From Balaenoptera acutorostrata (lineage: Eukaryota; Chordata; Mammalia; Artiodactyla; Balaenopteridae): a DNA stretch of 64,000 nucleotides. Numbering within the stretch: position 1 is the stretch's first letter; each line of letters begins with the position of its first letter. Below, piece by piece: positions 15,881 through 28,640 of this stretch. The stretch covers positions 31,470,011 to 31,534,010 of the forward strand of contig NC_080082.1 in NCBI RefSeq assembly GCF_949987535.1. Reading direction: 5' to 3'. The notes below the pieces were generated by a model that did not search any database, was not told the DNA's origin, and worked only from the letters and a program-made list of their open reading frames with translations. The translations under genes were made by a program, and so were the position numbers.

Positions 15881-16008
15881 ATAGATTAAGATCCCCAGTC
15901 TAGGCCTTGTTTGTGCAAGCAGGAGAGCTGTGTAGTTCTAATTTGGTACACTTTTGGAGAACCAAACTCATCGGTAAGTAGCTTGAGTTTTTTCGAAAAG
16001 GAATTTTT

Positions 16009-16080
16009 TTTTTTTTGTAGTTGATTTACAATGTTGTGTTAGTTTTAGGTGTACAGCACAGTGATTCAGTTATACATAGA

Positions 16081-16120
<40 letters not shown>

Positions 16121-16810
16121 TATCTTTTTCAGATTCTTTTCCCCTATAGCTTATTACAAAATATCGAGTATAGTCCCCTATGCTATACAGTAGGTCCCTG
16201 TTGTTTATCTAGTTTATATATAGTGGTGTGTATCTGTTAATCCCAAACTCCTAATTTATCCCTCCCCCCACCTTTTCCCCTTTGGTAACCATAAGTTTGT
16301 TTTCTATGTCTGTGGGTTTGTTTGTTTTGTAAATAAGTTCATTTGTATCTTTTTTTTTTTTTTTTTTTTTTTAGATTTCACGTGTAAGCGATATATGATA
16401 TTTGTCTTTTTCTGGCTTACTTCACTTACTATGATAATCTCTAGGTCCATCTATGTTGCTGCAAATAGCATTATTTCATTCTTTTTAATGGCTGAGTAAT
16501 ATTCCATTGTATATATGTAGCACATCTTCTTTATCCATTCATCTGTCGATGGACATTTAGGTTGCTTCCATGTCTTGGGTATTGTGAATAGTGCTGCAAT
16601 GAACATTGGGGTGCATGTATCTTTTCAAATTATAGTTTTCTCCAGATATATGCCCAGGAGTGGGATTGCAGTATCATATGGTAACTCTATTTTTAGTTTT
16701 TTAAGGAACCTCCATACTGTTCTCCATAGTGGCTGTACCATTTTACATTCCCATCAACAGTGTACGAGGGTTATTTTTTCTCCACACCCTCTCCAGCGTT
16801 TATTATTTGT
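16009..16810 (-). mobile_element. L1 3' end with clear target-site duplication
   Basis: Minus-strand L1: the T tail at 16004-16016 is the A-tail, followed by 3'UTR and ORF2 C-terminal sequence up to the ATGGTGTAGGAATG-type block at the right. A 15-bp duplication CGAAAAGGAATTTTT flanks it (15994-16008 and 16811-16825). The ORF2 part has several frame breaks. A tetranucleotide repeat lies inside the 3'UTR. Confidence 0.88.
16074..16121 (+). repeat. (ATAG)n/(ACAG)n compound microsatellite
   Basis: Several perfect ATAG units change to ACAG units by a single T-to-C difference. It lies within the L1 3'UTR and is likely polymorphic. Confidence 0.9.
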
Positions 16811-17035
16811 CGAAAAGGAATTTTTGAAAGTGTTCAGTCAAGAGAATTGGTTAACACACCTGGACCAGATGTAAATATCTAAAGCAATATCCCTTTAAGA
16901 AAGAGTGAAAGGAGGGTGAGGTGGCTTCTCTTGATACAGTGATGGAATTCTCTCTCACATTCCAGTCTGTGCTAACAACATGGTTGCAGCTTAAACAGCA
17001 GGAAGAGTTCTGGCTTCATGTGGAAGAAGGAGAAA

Positions 17036-17272
17036 GTATAGCATGGAGGTTAAGAAGGCAGGCCATGGGGCAGACCTTCCTGGATTCAAATTCTAGCTCT
17101 GCCACTTTCTAACTAGGTAACCTGAGGCAAATTACTTACCTTCTCTGGGTCTGCTTAATCATCTGTAAAATGTGGGTCAGCATGGTTCTTAACAGATGTG
17201 ATTGCAGTAAGGAAAGTATTGAGTGTAGTACATAGTACATAATAAACATCGCTCAATAAATGGTGGCCGTCA
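17036..17272 (+). mobile_element. MIR SINE
   Basis: The MIR landmarks run in order: GGATTCAAATTCTAGCTCTG, CACTTTCTAACTAGGTAACC, GCAAATTACTTACC, CATCTGTAAAATG, and the CAATAAATGGTG tail. It is old and has no flanking duplication left. Confidence 0.85.
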
Positions 17273-17384
17273 CTATTTTTGTCTTCGTTAAGAGAATAGG
17301 ATATACAGTGTGCTGGTCAACTGGATGAAGCAGAAGGTGTCCCAACTCTACCATTTTTTTACCAACTTCAATGGTAAAGATTTT

Positions 17385-18003
17385 TTTTAAAAAAGTGAAA
17401 CATAGAATTGCCAAAGATTTAGCAATTGTACTTTTGGAAATGTACCCCAAAGAATTAAAAGCAAGGACTCTGACAGATGTTTGTACACCATGTTCATCAC
17501 AGCATTATTCACAATAGCCAAAAGGTGAAACCAACCTAAATATCCATCAAAAGACAAATGGATAAACAAAATGTGCTGTGTTTGTATGTATGTGTGTGTA
17601 TGTGTATATACATGCACCTACAGGAACATTATTGAGTCTTAAAAAGGAATGAAATCCTAACACATGCCATAGATGAACCTTGGAAACATTATGCCTATTG
17701 AAATAAGCCAGACACAGAAGGATAAATATTATATGGTTCTAGTTTTAAGAGGTGTCTAGAATAGTCACAGTCATAGAGACAGAAAGTAAAATAGTGGTTA
17801 CCAGGGGCTGAGAGGAGGAGGGAGTAGGAAGTTACTGTTCAGTGGGCGTGGCTTCGGTTGGAGATGATGATAAAGTTCTGGAGATGGATAGTGGAGATGG
17901 CTGCAAAACAGTGTGAATGTACTGAATGCCACTAAGCTGTATGCTTAAAGATGGTTAAAATAGTAAATTTTATGTTATGTATATTTTATCACATTAAAAA
18001 AAT
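17385..18003 (+). mobile_element. L1M-type 3' region
   Basis: ORF2-end words (TTCACAATAGCCAAAAGGTG, CCTAAATATCCATCAAAAGA, GCCAGACACAGAAGGA) are followed by a 3'UTR with GTGGTTACCAGGGGCTGAGA and ATTTTATCACATTAAAAAAA. Heavily mutated; no open frame. Confidence 0.8.
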
Positions 18004-18104
18004 TTTTTCAAGCTGTTGAGATTCATCAGAACTGGTCTAGTTTAATTGAAAGACTATTTGGATGCTAGACGTTGAATTCGGTCTTTTTTTTTTTAAATCA
18101 CTGA

Positions 18105-18345
18105 GATTACCCTTGTCTTCAAGCAATGTAGACCACTATAGTTAACAACACTGTATTGTGTATTTGAAAGTTGCTAAGAGAGTAAAACAAATTGTCACCA
18201 TGTGAGGTGATGGATGTTAACTCACTATGATAAACATTTTGCAATATATGCATATATCAAATCATTATGTTGTACACCTAGTACTAATACAATGTGATAT
18301 GTCAGTTATATCTCAGTAAAACTGAGAAAAATGATCACAAAAGAA
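18105..18345 (+). mobile_element. L1M-type 3'UTR tail
   Basis: GAGGTGATGGATGTTAACT, AAATCATTATGTTGTACACC and TATATCTCAGTAAAA are the last 200 bp of an L1MA/MB-type element. It is separate from the copy just upstream. Confidence 0.78.
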
Positions 18346-19941
<1,596 letters not shown>

Positions 19942-20004
19942 TAAGCATTCTAAATTATCTGGTGGTTTATACAAAGTAGATCTCTGTAGCCTGGTGTGGT
20001 GGGA

Positions 20005-20165
20005 AAAAAAAAGCACAAGATGAGGAAGCAGAATACCTGACTTCCCTGATTCACTCAGTGTCCTTGAATGAGTATGTGACCTCTCTGGGTCTCTTTCCTC
20101 CTAGAAATATCATAGCCCTGCCTATCATACAGAGTAACTGTAAAGATCCTATTGTGCTTTGCAAA
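20005..20165 (+). mobile_element. MIR SINE fragment
   Basis: The MIR order is visible: CTTGAATGAGTATGTGACC, TCTCTGGGTCTCTTTCC, CCTGCCTATCATACAGAG, AACTGTAAAGAT. Truncated and diverged. It starts about 70 bp after the exon. Confidence 0.6.
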
Positions 20166-20243
20166 CCAAAAGACTGTACAGTGTAGTATATAAAGTATCC
20201 CATTGTCAGTCAAGTATAACTGTAAAGCACCTAACAGTGATTG

Positions 20244-20258
20244 CCAGGAGGGGGCGCT
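20244..20258 (+). promoter_or_regulatory. Candidate CTCF binding site
   Basis: CCAGGAGGGGGCGCT matches the CTCF core consensus CCASYAGRKGGCRSY with a single mismatch, at the fifth position. It lies between two MIR elements in the intron after the third-from-last exon. Occupancy is untested; matches of this quality are often, but not always, bound. Confidence 0.5.
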
Positions 20259-20261
20259 CTG

Positions 20262-20475
20262 GACTCAATGGCTGGAATATAAATTCTTGTTCTATCACTT
20301 ACTAGCTGTCTGACCTCAGACAACCACCCTGTGCCTCACTTTCTGCATCTGTAAAATGGAGATAATACAGGGTGGTTGTAAAGATTAAATGAGATGATAT
20401 GTGTAAGATGGATAGAATAGCGCCTGACACAGAGTAAGTGCACAATAAGTATTCATTGCAGTCATTATAAGCAGT
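20262..20475 (+). mobile_element. MIR SINE
   Basis: Well preserved MIR: TCTATCACTTACTAGCTGTC, CTCACTTTCTGCATCTGTAA, AATGGAGATAATACAG, TAAATGAGATGATATGTG, GCGCCTGACACAGAGTAAGT and a CAATAAGTATTCATTG tail. Confidence 0.9.
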
Positions 20476-20676
20476 AGTAATATTATTATTTGTAATAGCT
20501 CATCAGCCTTTCATATTAATTTTTACCTCACTAGCACTTTTTAATAGTTCATCATTTCGTGTTATTTTTAATGCTTTTTGGGGGCAAACTTGAACAGGAC
20601 ACTTTGCATTTTTGGTCAGTAGAGAAATTATACCCTTTCGAGAAGGAAAAAAACCTGATCTTAATGAGTTCTTGCT

Positions 20677-21011
20677 GAACTTCCCTGGTGGCACAGTGGT
20701 TAAGAATCCGCCTGCCAGTGCAAGGGACACGGGTTCGAGCCCTGGTCCGGGAAGATCCCACCTGCCACGGAGCAAGTAAGCCCGTGCGCCACAATACTGA
20801 GCCTGCGCTCCAAAGCCCGCGAGCCACAGCTACTGAAGGCCATGTGCCTAGAGCCTGTGCTCCGCAACAAGAGAAGCCACCGCAATGAGAAGCCCGCTCA
20901 CCGCAACGAAGAGTAGCCCCCGCTCGCCGCAACTAGAGAAAGCCCGCACACAGCAATGAAGACCCAACACAGCCATAAATAAATAAATACATAAATTTAA
21001 ATAAATAAATA
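20677..21011 (+). mobile_element. CHR-type SINE, full length
   Basis: Starts GAACTTCCCTGGTGGC, A box GGCACAGTGGTTAAG, B box GGGTTCGAGCCC, a body of GAGCC/CCGC repeats and an ATAAATAAAT tail. Flanking AGTTCTTGCT (20667-20676) and AGTTCGTGCT (21012-21021) match 9 of 10. It is inserted in + orientation, the same as the gene. Confidence 0.92.
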
Positions 21012-21430
21012 AGTTCGTGCTTTTGAGTGAGCTCCCATCCATGCAGTCTGAGGAGTTATCGAAGTGCTGCCCATCAACCGCTGAGCTGGGCTTCGCCAAC
21101 GCCCCTCTGCTGGCTTGTCCCCGTTGGTCTGGGTGGACCCTTTATCTCCCCAGTGTCCTCTTCCCCTTGCCTTTATGGCCCATCGGTGACACAGCCGCTC
21201 ACTGCCTCAAACCAGCACTTACCCCTCCCCCAGCTGAGAAAGAGACTGAGGTTCATCTGTTTCCTAGAGGTCAGGAAGTGAACGTTAATGACATTATATT
21301 TTCAAGAGAGCTTCCAAACTAGCATCTGATCTTCTGTTTCATGAAATGAAACTGAAATTCTTAGCTCTTAGGATCTGACAGTGGCTTTTTCTTTAACTCC
21401 GTGAAATACATGTATTATTTCCTTGGATTT

Positions 21431-21737
21431 TTTTTTAATATTTATTTATTTGGCTGCGTCGTGTCTTAGTTGCGGCATGCTGGATCTTCATTGTGGCGCA
21501 CAGACTCAGTAGTTGGCGTGCGGGCTCTCTAGTTGTGGCACGCGGGCTCAGTAGTTGCAGCACTCAGTCTCAGTAGTTACAGCACGTGGGCTTTCTTGTT
21601 GTGGTGTGTGGGCTCTAGAGCATGTGGGCTTAGTTGCCCCGCAGCATGTGGGATCTTCGTTCCCCGACCAGGGATCAAACCTGTGTCCCCTGCAATGGAA
21701 GGAGGATTCTTAACCACTGGACCACCAGGGAAGTCCC
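21431..21737 (-). mobile_element. CHR-type SINE
   Basis: T tract, GGCTGCGTCGTGTCTTAG body, head GACCACCAGGGAAGTCC. Flanks TCCTTGGATTT (21420-21430) and TCCTTGGATCT (21738-21748) match 10 of 11. Confidence 0.9.
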
Positions 21738-21748
21738 TCCTTGGATCT

Positions 21749-22979
21749 TGATTGTGAAGAAAGAGTAGGAAAACCCTATTAATTGCCCTGAGGTTCTGTT
21801 TTTCCCAGGACGGTAGATAATCACTCAGGTTTTACTTACTTTGTATACTTCAGCTTCTTTCAAGGCCACCTCAAATACCACCGGCCCCCCGGGGTATCCC
21901 AGGTCACTAGTGATTAAACAGCACTGGCCATGTCATCTGATTCTCTGCGGTCAAGAAGCTGGGTCATCACTGCCCAGAACTGAGCTTTAAAAATAAAAAA
22001 AAAAGTCCATCATAGCTGTAATGACTCCCACTCTCCCATCATTGTTTCCCTAAAAATTTCTTAATGCCCACAGAGGCACAAATGTTCATGTCATTTTAGA
22101 GAGATTCTGCAAGAGGCACTGCAGGTGCAGAGTGACTGGCTCGGGGCTGATGACAGCTGAGGGCTTGGAGCTCCGGCCACATGCTCCTCGGACTGCCAGG
22201 GGAGGGATGGGGCCATCATGGGAGAATAGCCCTGTCCCACTTCTCTCCCTTGACAGTATCATTTTCTTAAGGGGAAAAAAAAAAGGAGTTTACATTTACA
22301 TTTTTCCACAACCAAAAGACAACTGTTATTCCAGTGAGTGTTCTCACCTTAAGTACTCTGAGGTCACATTACTTAAAGTACCTCCTAGTTTATAAGAATT
22401 CATTTTCTCAGACAGTAGCCCCCTTGAACATTGGTGATAACTTATAGAGCCACAGTTAGATAAGTTTGGCCAATCTTCTCTGACACGCATAAGATGATGT
22501 GCATTGTATAATGAATCACATATAGTACCTTTGCATTCTGCCCCATGCTATATTTGCAAATATACAAGCGTCACTTTAAAAGGGAGGCAACACATTGAGA
22601 CGGGAGTCTGGAAATTCTTTATTTGAAGTCATGGTTTTGACACCGACTTAAGGTTCCTTTTTGGTTTCATTTCTTCCCTTTCACAGTGTTCTACTGTACA
22701 GATCCAACATAACTATCAGCACTCTAGTATGTAAAACTCACAGGTGAGCCCTTAGGCTCTTCTATCCTGTTTCATATAAAAACGAACCATTTCGGAATGA
22801 GGAAAGAATCAAAAATGCTAAATGATCTAAGGAGTTTCAGTGCCTTCTGGTTTCCTAAATGACAGCAGGTGACATTTGAGGTCTAAACCTTGAGGCCCAG
22901 CCCAAGGCCTGCTTTCTCCAGTCAACCTTCCCCAAATGAGCCAGCCTTCCACTAGGACTTCCATTTTGCAGTTCATGTA
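21749..22979. other. RPGRIP1L intron, no recognised repeat
   Basis: About 1.2 kb, slightly more GC-rich near 21850-22260. No exon and no named repeat were recognised. Confidence 0.35.
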
Positions 22980-23150
22980 GTAATTCAACAAATATTTATG
23001 ATCCCTACCTAAGTATCAGGAACTAAAATGCTGAACAAGAGGAAATCTTTGCACTCATGGAGTATACATTCCACTGAGGAGACAGACAACAAGTAAACAA
23101 ATCAACCAATTACATATTACAATAGGTACTAAGAGAAAGCTAAACAAGCT
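22980..23150 (+). repeat. Ancient dispersed repeat, family not assigned
   Basis: AATTCAACAAATATTTATGA, a GCACTCATGGAGTATACATT block and GAGACAGACAACAAGTAAAC follow the same word order as the repeat at 7.0-7.25 kb. Confidence 0.5.
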
Positions 23151-23175
23151 GCTAAAATGGAAAATAACATAAAGG

Positions 23176-23310
23176 GAATTCCTGGCGGTCCAGTGGTTAG
23201 GACTCCGCGGAACCACTGCCAGGCCCGCATTCGATCCCTGGTCAGGGAGCTAAGATCCCACAAGCCTTGTAGCGCGGCCAAAAACAAAAAGTAGGAATAA
23301 AAAAAGTAAT
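23176..23310 (+). mobile_element. Short CHR-type SINE
   Basis: A 135-bp tRNA-derived SINE: GAATTCCTGGCGGTCC, A box CCAGTGGTTAGGA, a diverged B box ATTCGATCCCTGG, GGAGCTAAGATCCCACA, then an A-rich tail. AATAACATAAAGG (23163-23175) and AATAACATGAAGG (23311-23323) flank it with 12 of 13 matching. Confidence 0.88.
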
Positions 23311-24011
23311 AATAACATGAAGGCAAACCTTAGGAGATGACATTTAAGCTGGTTAGTGAAGCCTCTTCAGCACGTAAAGCAAGGCTTTGTCTCTTTGTTT
23401 TGGCAGGGTTCAAGGTAAGATAAGATGTGTCTGTGTGTGTCCATGTATGTGTATGTACAGTTTAGCCTAAGCCAAGCTGTAGTTTTTAAATTATTTTAGT
23501 GTACCTTCCTCCCTTTAGAGCCTAACTTTAGTTTCTTACTTTTGTATTTGACATCTCATTTTGCTCTCTATAGAATTTAAACCAGAAATATTGCATTTTT
23601 TGTTTTTAACCCTTTCTCTGGCATTTGGAAGGTTTTTTTTTCTTTTTGTCTCAGAATTCTCATATATTCAGTGGAGGTAATGGTATGCATTTGTAAAGTA
23701 TATAGATAATTATCCTCAGATATGAGACATTATATAAGGATAACACTTAGCATTATTATTACAATCTTGTAGCCTCCATCCTTTCTGTAAGTCTTGTGGG
23801 TGTAAAATGTGCGTCAAATATCACTTCTAATTCCTTCTTTTAGGACAATATCTTTCATCATCATTCTTCTTGTTTAATGAGTGATACAGTCATTGTATAA
23901 TTTGGGTGTCTCGGTTTTCAATTGAGACAAGCCTTTCTCATGCATTCTTTTTCTCTCCCCTTAGAAATGTAGAAGCTTAAGGAGCTCTACCTAGATTAAA
24001 AATAGTAATAA

Positions 24012-24225
24012 TAAAAGAGCAAACATTTACTCAGTGCTTAATGTGTTCCAGGAACCATTTACATGTATCATCTCATCTGATCCTCACAAGAGCCCAGTGA
24101 ATCATTACTATTCTACAGATAGGGAAACCGAGATCAGAGAGGTTAAGTAATTTGTACAAGGTCACACAGCTAATAAATAGGAAAGCAGAAATTTGAACCC
24201 AGAACGGATGCCCTTAACCACTTAA
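24012..24225 (-). mobile_element. MIR SINE
   Basis: In reverse orientation: GAGGTTAAGTAATTTGTACA, AGGTCACACAGCTAATAAAT and AATTTGAACCCAGAACG, with ATCTCATCTGATCCTCACAA upstream. Confidence 0.85.
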
Positions 24226-25259
24226 TCTTAATTTCTCTATTTTATGCATCATATAAAATATCCATCTTTCTATTTCCTGATCGGAATTTATTGCTATCGA
24301 AAAACAGAGACTTAGTAAAGAAATGAAATGTTGAACACTTTTAGCAAATTATTTTAAAATATTGTCATGTTTACCTGTAAGCATTTGGAAAGGATTTTAA
24401 TCGTGCATATTTTTCAAGGCATGACATCCCAGAGACTTAGGTTTTTACCTAACAGTGTTATCTAAGAAACAAGTTTCTTGTTTTGTTTCTGATTTGGGAT
24501 GGATAGATTTTGAAAATGGTTAAAATGGTCGTTTACAAGCATTCGTGGTTTAAGCTATGCTGCCAAGACATATCAAAAGAGTACTTAACTGTAAATTCCT
24601 GTCATTTGGTCAGTCCAAGTGTGTTTGGCCTCAACACAAGCCACTAATTCAAATCAGTTCCATCAGAACCCTCCAATTATATGTCTAAAAGTAAAATAAA
24701 ACTTGGATGCTATGATTGTAAGTTGAAAGATTGCTGAACTAATACAAACATTTCGCATAGCTATTGGGTAGAGCTACAACATTTACCTAACATAATTAAG
24801 AATATATAGAACACAGTTGGTTAAATTGCTTAGTAGAAACTCCAAAGTTGTGCATTTCTATAGAAAATGTTGCATTTCTGTTGAAAAAGCTTCCCTAACC
24901 TCCCTGGTCTTTATTCACTTGATCCTTTTAGCCTTAAAAGTAGACATGTCAAAATATGATCAGATAATGTATAATAGAGTGAACATCTGGTTCTTCTCTT
25001 TGCCTAGTAATTTTCTCAGATTCTAGTGATAAATGATAATCAGTGCTTAGAAAAGTGAATTAGTGTTCATGTGAAGTCTGGGTGTGCTATAATAATTCTA
25101 ATCGTTCATATAATAACTTATATAATTTTCTTTTTATTGGAATAATTGGAAACTTCGAGATTTCACAGTTTGTGATAAAAACCCATTCAGGAGTTTTGTT
25201 TCATTTGTGATTTTTCTTCCTCACTTTGTAGTGGTGTTCTCTGTTCTTTCCCTTCTCAG
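24226..25259. other. RPGRIP1L intron, no recognised repeat
   Basis: AT-rich unique DNA ending in the polypyrimidine tract and CTTCTCAG acceptor of the next exon. Confidence 0.4.
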
Positions 25260-25393
25260 CGTTCGCTTCACTGTGGTCAGTGACCCTCCAGAGGATGAGC
25301 AGGATCTGGAGTGTGAGGACGTCGGCATTGCTAACGTTGACCTCGCTGACATGTTTCGGGAAGGGAGAGACATCATCGAGCAAAGTATTGATG
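25260..25393 (+). CDS. RPGRIP1L: RPGRIP1L exon, second from last
   Basis: A 134-nt exon after CCCTTCTCAG, ending GATG|GTATGA. Its first C completes Ser with the previous AG. It reads [20 protein letters not shown], then [20 protein letters not shown] and EQSID. The acidic [13 protein letters not shown] loop and the following GIANVDL strand are typical of the C2-like RPGR-interacting domain of this family. The final G carries over to make Val in the last exon. Confidence 0.93.
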
Positions 25394-27230
25394 GTATGAG
25401 TGGAAGTATTGCTCAATCTGTACAACCAGCAATTGCTGAAATCCAAATTCTTTATTAAAACCTTCTTTTTGCTGGCTGCAGGGACGTTGAGTCACACACT
25501 GGTTGAATCCTTTGCAACTCAAGCTGATGTTTTGTTGAGGCTGGAATTTCTCCCTGCATCCCCCCCTTACCCTCCTTCTCTGCCTTCCTTTGAATCAACA
25601 GAAATTTAAAAATAATTAATTGCGTTTCTCAAGGAATTATTCATTTTGTTAGTATTGGGGGGGTTGTGGGGGACAAAAATGTGGACATTGGATTTTTTTT
25701 TAATGTTGTTTATAGAAGCCTCATGCTGTCAACCCTTATTTCAGCTAAGGCATGTTATTCTGAGTGATCATTATAGCGTGTTCTGCAAGGCTTCTCTTTA
25801 CTTCAGTGTTACAGTCCCGTGATATAGTCACTGCAAATAACTGAGTAGTTTTGGTCACTTGCTTCTCATCAGGCTTCAGGGAGGAGTTAGGGATTCCTGA
25901 CAAAAAGTGCTCTCCTAGATTTTCACCTCACCAGGTGTGAGTCCCAACAATGCCTAATTTCTACCCCTTATCCTTATATAACATATTTAGAACATGCTGA
26001 AGGCACTGTACTTTATGAAATCAAGACTTTTAAAAATAATAATCAGGGATGGCCTGGGCTGTACAATAAATAAGGAAACGAGGCTGAGTCCTAATCTCAT
26101 TTCTTAAGTCAGCAGAGCCATCCATCACTGGAAACATGTACACGGTTTGTTTACTCATTTATTCATGCATTAAATGAACACTTAACTGAGCACCTCTTAA
26201 GTACCAGGCACTCTGCTTACACCATAGTTCAGCTGTGGTTCACATGTCAAGCTGCTTGTCCTGGATGTGTGTCAAGTGCTCAAAAGTCAGGATCAAGCCA
26301 AATAATTAACCAAATTAGACCAAGTAACCAAATTAGAAACCTATTCTGGGAAATTTTATAAACTATACATATCACAACTTTGGCAGGCACAGAAGAAAAA
26401 GATGAGAGGATTAAAATATGAACCTAAATCCTATTAAAAACACCCAGAACCAAGAGAGTCTGACAAAAATGTTCAAAATTATCTGTGCTCTATATTCTTT
26501 ATCTTTTCTACAGTCAGTGCTGTTTCAAAAGCCATCTTCTCATTCTGCAAGACCACAAATGATCATATTGGTCTGATAGAGACAGCTATTGTGGCCTTGT
26601 TCTGGGAAAGAGTCAGAAAATTAAACGCTGGTCAGGTTGGGCTTTTAATGCGTTGCTCTGTGCCAGACATAGAAGTGAGACCTTCCAAAGAAGAGGTGAA
26701 GGCTTGGCAGTGCGCTGGGGACCATTTGTGCCCCTGCAATCTCCCTGCCTGCTCATTTCTCCACCTAAGCCTTTGTATACTAAGTTTTATTTGAAGGTTT
26801 CCTTACAAATTTTCTTGGAATTAAACATAGACACATACTAAAAGTTCAAGGAAAACCACAAGGAAAATACATAGGAAACTATATAGACTCATAAGTGCTG
26901 TCAAGACTTACAAAGTCCAAAATTCTGGCCTTGAGTCACTAGTAGGTATCACTGTTCACAGAGGGTTGGGGTCTGAATCAGCATCCCATTTGGCCCCCAC
27001 CACTGAGCTCAGAGAATTATCAAATTGTCTGCCTTTGATACACCACTGAAAGCTGCGCCTCCTTCCCAGAAAAGCCCACAGACGCTCAAAATTTTACATC
27101 TACTTTCTTGCAACATCAGTTCATAGACCCTCAAAGCCAATCCATAGACCTTAAGATTCTGGGTCTGCCAGTTTAACTTTTTCTAATTTCACATATAATC
27201 TATTTTAAATGGAATGTTTTCCTTAGAAAG
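25394..27230. other. RPGRIP1L intron; one ancient repeat fragment
   Basis: Mostly unique. Around 26150-26220, ACTCATTTATTCATGCATTA and CTTAAGTACCAGGCACTCTG look like the end of an ancient repeat. No further exon lies between the second-last and last coding exons. Confidence 0.4.
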
Positions 27231-27246
27231 ATAAATAACCATTCCA

Positions 27247-27444
27247 GGGGACTTCCCTGGCGGTCCAGTGATTAAGACTTCACCTTCTAATGCAGAGGGT
27301 GCAGGTTCAATCCCTGGTCGGGGAGCTATGATCCCACATGCCTCGTGGCCAAAAAACCAAAACAAAACAAGCAATATTGTAACAAATTCAATAAAGACTT
27401 TAAAAATGGTCCACATCAAAAAAAAAAAAAATCTTTAAAAACAT
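27247..27444 (+). mobile_element. Short CHR/tRNA-type SINE with long 3' tail
   Basis: GGGGACTTCCCTGGCGGTCC head, A box CCAGTGATTAAGA, B box GGTTCAATCCCTGG, then the subfamily's fixed tail AATATTGTAACAAATTCAAT and GACTTTAAAAATGGTCCACA before poly-A. Flanks ATAAATAACCATTCCA (27231-27246) and ATAAATAACCATTTCA (27445-27460) match 15 of 16. It lies about 430 bp upstream of the last exon. Confidence 0.9.
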
Positions 27445-27876
27445 ATAAATAACCATTTCAAATTATGATCATGTAATTTCTTTACAGTAAGTTGCCATTC
27501 TGATATTTGTTAACACGGTATGTTAGAACAAATTCTTCGTTGTCTTATCTTGATCCCTTTTAGACTTTTATTTCCTACTAAGAAATTCTGATCCTGTGGG
27601 AATCATTATCCTATCGCCTTTCCACTGGGTAAACTTCAGGATTAGATCATTAGTTTTAACTCTACAAGCAATATGTATACATACATGCAGTACATCTGAA
27701 ATGTGTATACACACTCATACACACATGACAAGCTTTGATTTTTAGATTTCTGAGATACCAGTGAACTTTGGACTTCTGTAGAGCTGTTTTCATCTTTTCA
27801 ACTACTGTTTCAGCTAGGCTCTCTGAAGAAATATCTGTTGAATGATATTAACACTTTTCTGCTATCCTCTCCCTAG

Positions 27877-27989
27877 TTTTGGACGCTCGAGCAGATGGTG
27901 GAGGTATTGGCAAGCTCAGGGTAACTGTCGAAGCACTCCATGCCCTACGGTCTGTCTACGAGCAATACAGAGATGACTTGGAGGCTTGA
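27877..27989 (+). CDS. RPGRIP1L: RPGRIP1L last exon, coding part and stop
   Basis: After CTATCCTCTCCCTAG the exon reads [20 protein letters not shown], then [17 protein letters not shown] and TGA (27987-27989). [15 protein letters not shown] fits the last beta strand and helix of the domain, and the acidic DDLEA end matches my recollection of RPGRIP1L rather than its paralogue RPGRIP1. The frame is unbroken, so this allele looks functional across the region visible. Confidence 0.93.
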
Positions 27990-28640
27990 AAGAAACTGCT
28001 CCAGAGGCATCTCCTACTCCTGAGTAAATGCTCACATGAAAGCTCTTAGATGAGATTTTCGTAATTACTCTGGTGTATGTAATCTATAATTCATGGGAAG
28101 CTGGGAGGGGGGAGGCCTGGGTTTGAAGTGTTCAAGTTTTGTATACTTTTTCCATTTGTTTATTTTTCTATTCCCTCCTTCCCATGACTGCCACCCCCTC
28201 AGGACTTAAGTTCTGCACAGTGGGCAACACCTTCTCAATAATTTATACCTACGTGATAACATGAGAAAGTCTATTTGCATTTTCAACATTTTCTTATGAA
28301 GAACTGAAATGCAATTCCCATTTTTATTTTTAATAAGCAAAAAGCATAAATCTTAGAAAACCTATGAAAAAGAAATACTTTTATGTTATCCCTAATTGTC
28401 CCACTAAATGGAATGTGTATTATTAGCCTCATTATGAGTTTTGCACTGTGAAGATTTTATTAGAAGCAATATATGAAAATTACTTGGATTAATGTGTTAA
28501 TCTTCCTCTTTAAAATGCTAATATCCATTTTATGCACATTAAAGCTCAGTATGCATTTTCTTTGATGCATGCCATTTCTATCAATTAAACATAAAGAATG
28601 AGACTTGGCACCAACTTATTAAATTACTGCAAGTTTTTTG
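27990..28640 (+). other. RPGRIP1L: RPGRIP1L 3'UTR (minimum extent)
   Basis: Continuous with the stop codon and free of repeats. Two ATTAAA signals, at 28538-28543 and 28584-28589, are followed by T- and GT-rich sequence (from about 28632), which would allow cleavage near 28.6 kb. The UTR may run further; see the signals at 30.8 and 31.2 kb. Confidence 0.55.
28538..28589 (+). terminator. Candidate proximal polyadenylation signals (two ATTAAA)
   Basis: ATTAAA occurs at 28538-28543 and 28584-28589, the commonest variant of AATAAA. T-rich sequence starts about 45 bp after the second. Confidence 0.4.

Noticed and set aside
23176..23310. Possible tRNA gene because of A and B boxes
   Set aside because: It lacks a cloverleaf and has a SINE tail and target duplication. 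The same applies to the other SINEs.
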